Assembly: GCF_024362695.1 (NCBI RefSeq)
Contig: NC_065404.1
Coordinates: forward strand, 11,820,604-11,884,603
Direction: 5' to 3'
DNA length: 64,000 nucleotides
DNA from: Pectinophora gossypiella
Taxonomy: Eukaryota; Arthropoda; Insecta; Lepidoptera; Gelechiidae
Shown here in pieces: positions 43,813 through 54,500 of this stretch. The stretch's first letter is position 1. The number at the start of each line of letters is the position of its first letter. Under the pieces are notes generated by a model. The model was not told where the DNA came from. It did no database searches and saw only the letters and a program-made list of their open reading frames with translations. A program made the translations under genes and the position numbers.

Positions 43813-44823
43813 ATGGGTAACCAAAATAGTTGCTGTTGTTACCGCAGTCCTTCGCCGATCAGGAAGGACATCGTCAAACTCGAAGACTATCTTCCTGAAG
43901 GAGAGGTGAGCTCTAATAACATCCAGCACATCAGCGAGAGAGAGCCTGACGATGGCGACATCGACCCCTCCCAAGATCCAATTGCTGGCACAATTTTTAT
44001 GGAAAGGTCTAAAGCCTCGATAGAAAATGGCATGACCAGAAAGCGGAGTCAACACCAAATCGCCGACAATAAGCTCAAGAAAAGCAGTTCCTGTTCTACA
44101 ATATACTTAGATGATAGCACAGTGTCTCAGCCAAACCTTAAGAATACTGTCAAATGTGTTGCTCTTGCTATTTATTATCATATAAAAAATAGAACATCAG
44201 AACGCAGATTAGATATTTTTGATGAGAAACTTCACCCTTTAAGTAAGGAAGGGGTTAGCGATGACTATGATAAGTACAACCCTGAGCACAAACAGATTTA
44301 TAAATTTGTACGAACATTGTTCAATGCTGCTCAATTAACTGCAGAATGTGCTATCATCACTCTGGTATATTTGGAGAGACTTCTGATTTGTGCTGAATTA
44401 GATATTGCACCTTCCAACTGGAAGAGAATAGTTCTTGGAGCAATATTGTTGGCGAGTAAGGTGTGGGATGACCAGGCTGTGTGGAATGTAGATTACTGTC
44501 AGATCCTAAAAGACATCACTGTAGAAGACATGAATGAATTGGAGAGGCAGTTTTTAGAAATGCTGCAATTTAACATAAATGTTCCATCAAGTGTTTATGC
44601 AAAGTATTACTTTGATTTACGCACACTTGCTGAAGCCAATGACCTGGCATTCCCCAGTGAACCATTGAGCAAGGAGAGGGCACAGAAATTGGAAGCTATG
44701 TCAAGGGTCATGGAGGATAAAATAGCTGCTGAAGTTGTCAAAAATGGAATTAAGAAATGGTCGAGCTTGGACAATGTCAATTCCGGTGCTGGTGTAAGGC
44801 GAAGTGTGGCCATATTGTCTTAA
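43813..44823 (+). CDS. CycY: Cyclin Y
   Basis: A membrane-anchored cyclin that recruits and activates CDK14/CDK16 (Eip63E in flies) and primes Wnt co-receptor phosphorylation in studied animals. 336 residues (human CCNY 341). The N-terminus MGNQNSCCCYRSPSP carries Gly2 for myristoylation and a Cys cluster for palmitoylation. Next come LEDYLPEGE, NIQHISERE and STIYLDDSTVSQPNLKNTVK. The cyclin box (about 150-265) includes YKFVRTLFNAAQLTAECAII, LVYLERLL, NWKRIVLGAILLASKVWDDQ and NELERQFLEMLQFN. The C-terminus is Ser-rich. The start fits the myristoylation context and the family N-terminus. The whole CDS is one exon, with a likely intron only in the 5' UTR. Confidence 0.96.
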   Translation: MGNQNSCCCYRSPSPIRKDIVKLEDYLPEGEVSSNNIQHISEREPDDGDIDPSQDPIAGTIFMERSKASIENGMTRKRSQHQIADNKLKKSSSCSTIYLDDSTVSQPNLKNTVKCVALAIYYHIKNRTSERRLDIFDEKLHPLSKEGVSDDYDKYNPEHKQIYKFVRTLFNAAQLTAECAIITLVYLERLLICAELDIAPSNWKRIVLGAILLASKVWDDQAVWNVDYCQILKDITVEDMNELERQFLEMLQFNINVPSSVYAKYYFDLRTLAEANDLAFPSEPLSKERAQKLEAMSRVMEDKIAAEVVKNGIKKWSSLDNVNSGAGVRRSVAILS

Positions 44824-46030
44824 TTTATTAGTCTTCTGTCTGTGACTTTTGTAAGCCCTAATATTCCTGGACGGCAAATGTCTCAACAAAAACATTTTTC
44901 AGTAATGTCAAACCATGTTTCAAATTTGATAGCTTTACAGTTTACATGATAAGCACCTGTGGCTTTACTAGAAAGAATACAGCTGCCATGGCTGGCCCTA
45001 GCTGTAACACAAAAATTGATGATTATTGACTATTGAGTCTCTATGGAAATTTTATGGGCTTATGGCGATCACAGGCACTAACCTTGAGCCAAAATTTTGG
45101 ATCCAAATTAAAATCACAAATTACTTCTTAATATTTGTGTATTTTGTAAGAATGTATTGTATTTAGAAATTTTGCACCCAATTGACGATTTTTTAATCCA
45201 TATTTTGGTTATAAGCTTCAGTATTTGAAATCAGTAATGGACAAACTGCCAAACTGCCTTTTTGATCTGCTTAAAGTCAGTAACACTCATGGTAGATGAT
45301 ACCATGTTAATATTGTATGTGTAATCTAAGTGATAAGGTTTAAGCTGGAAGTTACTAATGAACTATATTTGGTTTCATTAAAGGTGCACAAATATTAATT
45401 CAGGCAATAAAGTTATAGTGAATCATTTTATTGTTCTTTGCAAGTTATAAGTATGTGACCTTCCAGGCGAACAAAAATCAAAAGACTTGTATGTGGTCCA
45501 ATCTTATTTTAATCAATCCTAAATAATGATTTACTACTTAATTCCTAATCACGGTTATGTTTATTGGCTTCCATTTAATTATTTATCTTTTAGTTTAACT
45601 AGAAGCACTAACATAGATTGCTTCCAAAACTATTCTGCTTAGTGTAAACTTAGATTAATAGGATGTGCAACTGCATTTTGACTGAAATAATGATCTTGTG
45701 ATTGTGGTATGAATGTCTTAGTCAACAGTTATTCTTTATAATTTTATATTATCAAATGCATTTAGAATTCTGAGTTAGTTTATAATATATGCCAAATTGT
45801 TATTTTGTATATCAAATTATATTGTGTGATCCGCCGTAATTAAAAATCAATACCAATTTGTTTTGATGATTAATTTCTGTATTGCAATATACAATGTGCT
45901 GTTTATTTTCATGTAAACAATTGTAATTGTTCCATTATTATTTACAATGTGATTGAATTATACAATCTACATTTTATGTATCTTAAATGTAATGATTAAG
46001 CAAAATAAACATTTTATATGAGACTTTTAA
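44824..46030 (+). other. CycY: Cyclin Y 3' UTR with two candidate poly-A signals
   Basis: AATAAA at 45406-45411 is followed by a U-rich stretch (short UTR). AATAAA at 46004-46009 gives a UTR of about 1.2 kb. No other gene seen in this stretch. Confidence 0.6.
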
Positions 46031-46031
46031 T
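46026..46031 (-). terminator. Malsu1: Candidate poly-A signal (ATTAAA) of MALSU1
   Basis: Minus-strand ATTAAA 78 bp beyond the stop. It lies within 25 bp of the distal cyclin Y signal on the opposite strand. Confidence 0.35.
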
Positions 46032-46108
46032 GGTTTTTCAATTTCTATAACACACACAAAATGATAAAGAAACTATTATAATTATGTACAGATGAACGAG
46101 CTACACAG

Positions 46109-47084
46109 CTATGACAACGGCTTCAGGTCCTTCAAGTATGAACTGTAGTTCTCAAACATTTCTACAACTTCACTCTTCTTGTTGATTTGTTCATCATACT
46201 CGGGCCCGACTGCCCAAAGTGTTTCTAAATCATATATTTGTCTCACTTTGTCAGAGAAAACGTGTAAAGCAATATTACCTGGAAAATACAATAATACATC
46301 ATTAATAATGTGTTTAATAAGATATAGACCAACTTTTAAAGGGGATTGAGTCAACCACCATGATATACAAGGCTCCTATTCGTGTTTATAATCCAATAAG
46401 AAATAAAATATTGTTATTGTGGTTACCTAAATCTAATGCAATCCATTCTTCAGAATCCTTCCCTTCAAGCCTTGGTATTGGATCATGTTTGTAACATTTT
46501 TTCTTATAGACTTTTCTAACAAACTCAGCCAGTGCTCGAATGTGCCTCTTACTGCGGGCACTGACTACAACAATGTAGTCACAATAGTTGATTTCTCTTG
46601 GTACTGTAGCTACAAATATATCTCTAGAATTCTCCCTCTGAAGTAAGTCTACTAAATCTTCAATTTCAAAAACACCGTTTTTACCTCCTGAAAAAATTTA
46701 ATTTTAAAGTAAATTTTGTTTATTGGAATACGAAGGTAATCCAACTATGATTTTTTATAAACACATTTAAGACGAAGCCTTACTTTCAAGATTTATGCCA
46801 TCAAATTCATCGCTTAATAGGGGATACTTTTCTTCTGCATGTAATTCATCGACGGTGTGCTCGATCACAGGCGAATTATCTTCTGTTATCACCTGGTACT
46901 TGCCGGCTATGGCCGGGGTCGCTTGACTCTGCTTGTTTGGTTTCGGTGTATGTCGAGGATGACCTAAACAAACTCCACAATGTATTTGTCTCAAATGCGT
47001 AACTCTACAAACAGAGCTTTGTCCGGATAAAACACTGGGTTTCTGTAAATGCATTAGTGTCCGTGATAGCATTTTCTTAAACAT
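46109..47084 (-). CDS. Malsu1: Mitochondrial assembly of ribosomal large subunit protein 1 (RsfS/Iojap family), 3 exons
   Basis: The RsfS family binds uL14 and keeps the large ribosomal subunit from premature joining; in animals it works in mitochondrial ribosome assembly. Coding exons: 47084-46784, 46687-46427, 46278-46109. GT/AG junctions, consistent phases, 732 nt, 243 residues (human MALSU1 234). The N-terminus MFKKMLSRTLMHLQKP is basic and lacks acid, as expected for a mitochondrial presequence. The RsfS domain (about 100-215) contains DLVDLLQRENSRDIFVATVP, NYCDYIVVVSARSKRHIRAL, EFVRKVYKKK, EEWIALDLG, NIALHVFSDKVRQIYDLETL and WAVGPEYDEQ. ORF lines covering only single exons miss the middle exon. 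Confidence 0.94.
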
Positions 47085-48318
47085 TTTGCACTTTTGTTGA
47101 ATATCTATTTCTTTTCAATGAACTTTTCCTAATTAAATCAAGTTATAATTTGCAATATTTCAAGTCTTTCTTGTAAATAACCTCAAATTTGAAAAAAAAA
47201 TAAAAAATGTCAAAACAATGGTATTACAATTCGGTTACATACACGTACTAATTAAGTTTATTTTAAAATCGATCGATTTCGCATTAAAATATAATGAACA
47301 TGTATCCGAATCAACAAACAAAGCAATGTTGCCAAAGACAGAAAAAATAAATTCTTATTTATTTAGAGTGCCAACCCATGAAAATTTTAAATATTCCCGC
47401 GTAACTACAAGAAAATAGTTTTGGTAAGTTTTATTCAAATACATTATAATACTTCGTAAAATAATGTCTTTAGTTATATTATAGGAACGCTACGAATAAA
47501 AAATAGGAACGTAATAAGGTGAACGTTATGCAGATAATAGAACTAGCATACATGAATTAAGAAAACAACCTTGGCATTAAAGTTCTAAACTGGATAATAT
47601 AACGAACCACAAAGTATGTAACACTTCAAAGGACAATATAATTATTATAACGTTGACCTGTACAGCTGTTCGGTGGCCAAATTCACAGATGTGGCATTTC
47701 GCTATTATTCTAGTTAAATAATAATAATTGTTATGTCTTATTATGTGTTTGTTTCAGTCGAATTGGTTTTTACTGTATTGGCTGAATGTAAAATTGTAAA
47801 AAATAAAATAACTAAATGGCTTGCAGTTAATCAAATGCAGTTCTAACATTCATTTAAAATAAATCATAGCTTATACATCATTATAAATATTTAAGTAGTA
47901 TTGATAATATTTTTGAATTTTGATGCACTGGAGATTGCTGAAGTTTCAAAATCTAACGAATTAGATAGTATAGTTCTTAATCCAGCAGAGAAGGTGAAAT
48001 AAACTATACTGTTTCGATAATATGTACAGTAATTATAAAACAACAGTGCAATGTAAGTATGTCAGTAGCTATCTGGCTTGACTCAACACCTGTTATCTTA
48101 TCTCGATTATCAATAGGTGTGGGCAGCGACGCTAGTTTGCTTTACTTTTTTCATTTGTTGAAAACAAAACACATTTTCAAATAATTACTGTGGTCTCGAA
48201 TTGTCGTAAAATAATAATAGTATTTAGTGTTTTTGGAATTGGTGCGGACAGTGAACGTTTTATGTTTAAGTTATTGATTACTCTATGACAAAGATGTAAA
48301 CTGTGAAGTGTCTCTATA
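47085..48318. promoter_or_regulatory. Divergent intergenic region, MALSU1 / XK-related
   Basis: AT-rich, 1.2 kb, no recognised repeat or coding frame. Promoters for both neighbours are expected here, since MALSU1 starts at 47084 on the minus strand and the XK-related transcript's first exon ends at 48324. Confidence 0.4.
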
Positions 48319-48428
48319 ATGAAGGTAAGAGTCGATGCCATAATCCTAATGTGCTTGTCATTGCCATTGTGGTGAAAGGATTAACCAACTTGAGTGGAAT
48401 GTTTTTGCAGGTTCCGCCGGAATAGTGA
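48319..48428 (+). other. Spliced upstream ORF of the XK-related gene
   Basis: ATGAAG at 48319-48324 precedes a good donor (GTAAGA). The acceptor TTTTTGCAG ends at 48410. Spliced, the ATG reads six codons (MKVPPE) then TAG, 79 bp before the main ATG at 48508. The downstream leader is otherwise short. Confidence 0.45.
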
Positions 48429-48507
48429 AGGTACCTACCTACTACCTACGAGACTCGGAGAGACTATCCTTGCAAACTTTGATAAATGACAGTGACTTAT
48501 AGATGAC

Positions 48508-51500
48508 ATGGTGGCTTGTGAGTTAGATAAGGAAGTCTCAGGGGAGGTGTTAGGATGGAGGCTGCCGGCTTGGCAGGCTTTGTTGTTCCACCGAGTCTTA
48601 CCCTCATGTGGAGGACTCATAGTATATCTCACTGTTATGTGCTATGACATTGCGCTCATCTACGAGCATTATAATAATGGACACAGTGGGTAAGTTGAAA
48701 GTTTCGTTATTAAGAAAAGTACTTATTATACTTACTTACTTATAAGCCAAAATTACTTACCTATCTTCCTAGAGCACAGAGTCTAGGGAACTAATATTGT
48801 ACGGTTTAACGTAACCTCCGTTATGCCGTTGATCTATGGAAGTAAGTAGTCGTTACATGAGTTATGTCAGGGGCTTTTGGCGGCTCAATAGTAACCCTGA
48901 CACCAGGGTTGATGAGGTTGGTACTCCACCTCACAACCCACACGATAGAAGAAGGTTTATTATTGTTCTCCCGCAGCTATCTCTGGGTTAAGTAGAAGAG
49001 ATCTCTCTTAGAGATAAGTCCTCCCTTGTTAACATCCATTTCATGTTTGTAATGTAACTAGTAGTACAATAAAGAATATTTGTTTTAATATTATCTGTTA
49101 TGTAACAGGGTAGGGGCCTTCTGCATAGTTCTGATGTCGTTGCCAGCGGTCATATCCCTGGTGTTTACTCTGGCTTCCCCACCACCGAACCTGCAGACCG
49201 AGCTGTCAGCTTTTTCGATCAACGTTGAGAAGAAGGAACTAAAATGGATCGCCATGCAGTTTCTCAACTGCTTGTTCTTCCCTATCGCCGCGATTGGCAG
49301 GTCAGTTGCATCTTTATGAAAGGTAGAGCCAAAAAGAAAATGCGCCAATGCTCCAGACCCCGGTTGATTGACACGTATATAGGCCTATGTATGAGACGTA
49401 TATAGGTTTATGTATGTATGTGTTATGAGCATAGAATAAAGAATTTATAAATTCTACCGTTTTATATATAACTCTTCCGCCCGCTTCAATTTTTGGCGCC
49501 GTGGGTGTGCTGCCGCCAAATGATATTTTCGGGGTACCGAACTGAACATAGTACCCCGCTAGTCACGAGCTGGTAGTGTGACTAGGGATCGACGATCCAA
49601 CGGTGTTATGTTGGAAGTTGTATATATTGTGGCACCTCTACTTTTAAATAACGCACATTTACAAACACGCAGCGGACGGCCAATCCGAGCGCCCGCCCGC
49701 CTCTATGATTAAATGTATTTTTGGTTGGCACTACCTACTACCTTTACCAGTGTCGCCATATTTCTTTCTCTCTTGTTAATCTGTGTTTGTGTTCACCGGG
49801 TCGTTTTCAGTTGTTGTTATATTAATCTTGTCAAATCTAGTGGAAAACCTCATTAAAGTAAACTGTGATTCCAAAATCATATTAGTTTAATTTCCGTCTA
49901 ACACATTCAACCTAAATTTGGCTGCCCAACGTTCGGCACGAACAAACGAGTTCGAATGAAAGTTGAACTTTGTGAACATTGTGAAGTGTTGAACAGTGAA
50001 ACACGTGCTTGGGATTCTGGTGATCTGAACTGATCACGCATCCGCCGCGTTGTACTTTGTGTGTGAGTGTGTTAGACGTTCCTGGTTTCGCCTGACCGCC
50101 GCGGCTGAAGAGCTGGCTGGCGGGCGGAACGTCGGTTGTCATTGTCATTTGTTCGCCTGACGGGAATTCCCCGAGGCTGAGCATTTGTAACGCTTGCCTG
50201 CGAACGCTAAGGGCCGAGGCTGAGCGTGCGCCGAGCGCCGCGCGCCCCGTGGTTTACATTAGCCGGCATACAAGGGAAGTGACCTTACTTTTACTATTGA
50301 TTTGACATCTTACCTAAGACTGAACTCTGGAAAAGTTCTGCAGTGATATCTGTATAATTTGGACTATAGAATCATTTTGAGAACATTGAACCCATCGGTG
50401 AACATTATAAAGTTCTATACCTACCAGTGATAAAGTTAGATATTTTGTGGTAATATTAGGACTATTTTCAATAATCAATATAATATTGATGAAAATTATA
50501 ACGCTCCGTTGTTATCAGTGATAAAGATAATACTTTTGTGATAATATTGGGACATTTAAATAATCTTTTATTAATGAACATTATAAAGCTCCGTTGTTAT
50601 CAGTGATAAAGATTGTTATCAGTTGTAAAGATAATACTTTTGTGATAATTTTGGGACAATTTAAATACTTTTTTATTAATGAACATTATAAAGCTCTGTT
50701 GTTATCAGTGATAAAGAGAATACTTTTGTGATAATATCAGGACAATTAAGACATTTACAAAAAAAAATTGGTGAACATTTTAAAATAAATAACCTCAATT
50801 ATCAGTGATAAAGTTGCAAACTTTTGTGATAACAAAAATAATATTGAACTCTTAATTAGTGAATATTTTAAATAACTTTCTACATGTTCTATTTTCCAAA
50901 TAGAATCTTATCAGTGAAAACAGAGGTTTGTGATAAGAAGAGACATTTTAATTGTTGGGTGATTCCCATATTTTGTGAACGTGATTCTCATTATTATAAA
51001 CTTTATATTTTTTACATCCGGAATCTTATCAGTGATAAAGACTAGTATAGTATTTTGTGATAAGACGGGATTGTTTATAAACTTTTGTTGTTGTGTACTT
51101 CATAAAATAAACAAGAAAAATGGTGTTGACACGGTCTAGGGCCAATAGTTTGGGGCGTATTGATACTGTGACACAGCAGCCAGAGGATGCGCATGGGGGC
51201 GTGACCACGCCTTCAGAGAACATTTCGCCTGCTCCACAGGAGTCGCCGCCTATACCTGGTTTTCCAGGGTTTCCTGTACCACAACCGATGTTTGCAATGA
51301 CAGATGAACAGTTTAATCGAATGATGTCGATGATGAAACCATCTTCTACAAGTAATTTTGCAGGATGTACCGCCAGATTTGATGGAAAACGGGATTCTGA
51401 TGTGGGTGCATTCATCGATGCTATATGCATTTACAAAGACTGTGTACTGATGGACGACGACATAGCATTAAGAGGATTACCAATGCTTTTAACAGATTTA

Positions 51501-54500
51501 GCAGCGACATGGTGGAAAGGCGTGAAATCTTCAGTTGCTACTTGGACTGAGGCTCTGTACTTACTGACACAAACTTATGGAGTTCGCCTTCCCCCACATA
51601 AGATATATAAAGAAATCTTTGCTCGCGTCCAGGGAGAAGAACCAACAGATATTTTTATAACGAAAGCTAGAGCCTTGATAGCACAGCTGCCTCCGAATAC
51701 ACTGCCAGAGAACCCAGTTCAGATTGATATGGTCTACGGTATCCTTAGTCGTCGTATACGGGAAAGAGTGCCAAGGTCATCGTTCTCTTCGTTCGCTGAG
51801 CTCTTAGAGAAGGTTCGCGCTGTCGAGGATTTATTTGATGAGGAACGGGTGCGCTCCCATACACGTGCGCCAACCGCGTCTTCTTCAGCTCCTGGTGCAA
51901 CTACCTCATCTACCTTCGGATCTTCATCTCCATCTACTTCTATGAGTCATGCCAAGGGACAGCCCCGGTGTAAATATTGTAAGAAAGTTGGACACGAACG
52001 GTCTGCTTGCCCGAAACTGGCTAAGAGGTCTCCTAGAGAGCACAGCGAGAGCAACGTCGAGGTGAAGTCACCATCCCCCGCCTTGGTATGCTTTGGGTGC
52101 GGTGCGCCTGGCGTCATCAGAGCTAACTGTACTACGTGTAAGGCGACGGCTCAGCATCCAGCGCCGACGACGTGGACAACATCGTTCCAAACTGTGGATT
52201 TAAAGTCTTTGGACTCACAACCACGGCCAATGGTAGAAATTAAAGTGCATGGTGCAGTTGGTAAAGTGCTTGTCGATACTGGTGCGAAAATATCTGTCGC
52301 GAGTGAATCGTTAAAAAAGGTTCTTTGTGAAAACGGACACACATTTAGTAGTAAGAACTTAGAAATTAAGTTAGCTAATGGAACTATAATTGACCAGTTA
52401 GTAGAGATTGCTACAGCTGATGTTCAATTAAATGGTGTAGTGGTGCCCACCGAATTTGTGGTGTTGCCTGGTGCCACGGATACCCTATTAGAGACCAATT
52501 TTCTATATAGAACTGGTATGATACTTGACCTCCAGCATGGTAGGTATACTTTGGATAGGCTCAAGGGCGTTTCTTTCCCTTTCAGCTTTGAAGTTAACCA
52601 CGTGGAGGCTGTGTCATCTTTAAGTCTGCGTGAGGATGAAGGTACGATGTTGACGACGTCGGAAAGGAAGATGATTTCTAAGGTACTCGATGAGTACGCA
52701 GATGTCTTCGCTCCAGGGGGAGCGCCTACTGAGTATGCAGTACACCGTATCGATACGGGTGACAGCGCTCCAGTCGCCGTGCCGCCGTACAGGCTATCAC
52801 CAGCTAAAAAGGAAATCGTTCGTGCTGAACTTGACAAAATGCTGGAAGAAGGAGTTATTGAGGAGGCTGAGTCAGAGTGGGCCTCGCCGGTTGTCTTGGT
52901 TCCCAAGAAGAACGGAGAAATCCGTTTCTGCGTGGATTATCGCCGGTTGAACGCCGTGACTCGGACCGATAAATATCCTCTTCCGCTCATTGACGAGTTG
53001 TTGTCTTCGTCAGTGGTAGCGCCTGCTTCAGGTGCTTGCGTGATGTCCACGCTAGATCTTCGTGCAGGTTATTGGCAGGTGTCTGTCGCTGCAGAGGATC
53101 GACATAAAACTGCTTTTACGACTCCTTTTGGAACGTTTCAGTTTCGTCGGATGCCATTTGGCTTAAAAAACTCGCCAGCGACTTTTCAACGCCTTATTGA
53201 TAGGTTTAGAACAGGTATGCAGGTGTGCGTGTTCGCCTATTTGGACGATTTACTTGTCATCTCATCTGACCTACAGTCACACTTGGAGGATCTTCGACGT
53301 GTCCTTGATCGACTTCGCCTGTTCGGCTTGCGAGCGAACAGAGAGAAATGCGTCTTTGCGAGAGATAAGGTAACTTACCTCGGGCATGTCGTCTCGGCAA
53401 AGGGCATTGAGCCTGACCCCGACAAGGTATCCGCCGTGTTGTGTAGGGATCCGCCAAGAAATCTTAAGGAGTTGAGGACATTTTTACAGAGTTGCTCTTG
53501 GTTTCGGAAATTCATTCCAGAGTTTTCTAAGATAGCTCAACCGTTGACGATGTTGACTCGAAAGAATCAGTGTTGGGTATGGGAAGATCCGCAAGTTCGA
53601 GCTTTTGAGGAACTCAGAGGTCGGTTAGCCTCCGCGCCAATTCTTCAACAACCTGATTTTAGTCGACCATTTATCCTTCGAACGGATGCTAGCTCTCATG
53701 CACTCGGAGCAGTGCTTATGCAAGGAGACAGCCCCACTACAGAACGACCCATAGAATATGCCAGTCGGCTACTCACAAGTGCTGAACGCAACTACAGCAC
53801 GACAGAGCGTGAAGCGTTAGCCGTGATCTGGGCTTTAGAGCGCTTCCGGGGTTATGTAGAGGGTTCGCCTGTAATTATTGGTACTGACCACCAGCCATTA
53901 AAATGGCTTCTGTCGATAAAGACACCGAGTGGACGTCTTGCTCGATGGGCTATGAAAATTCAGTCATATAACTTAAAACTAAAATACACACCTGGGCGTG
54001 TTAATGTCGTTGCAGACACACTTAGTCGACCAGTCGGAGAGTTTTCGGAAGAGCGGGAGACCTGTTCCATTTGTCCTGTTTCAGTAGACTTACCTCACCG
54101 CGGGCCTGTTGAAATCCGTGCTGCTCAGTTGGAGGATCCGGAGATCGCGAGGATCTTGAAGGACTTCGAGGAAGAGGATCAGGGTTTTACGCGCTGGACT
54201 GATAGAGGCTATTATGTTTCCCAGGGGGTGTTATATCGGGTGGATCCCGATGGTGACTCAGAGGAGCCGCAGTTAGTGGTTCCGCAGTCGATGCGAGAGG
54301 AGCTTATGAAGCAACTCCACGACGCGCCTACAGCTGGTCATCTGGGTGTAGATAGGACTCTTAAAAAGATCAAGGAGCGTTATTTCTTTCCCCAGATGCG
54401 GCAGTATGTGATGCAGTATTTGAAGTCTTGTGACCTTTGCCAGGCTTTCAAGCCGAGCAACCAGAAACCAGCTGGTTTGCTGCAAACGCCTGTGTTACAC

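Noticed and set aside
47218..47418. 66-codon frame
   Set aside because: Isolated in an AT-rich divergent promoter, no family resemblance.
50400..51075. CRISPR-like array
   Set aside because: Units are degenerate and continuous without unique spacers, and the context is a eukaryotic retrotransposon leader.
51029..51430. 133-codon minus-strand frame
   Set aside because: Antisense to the Gag start and leader array.
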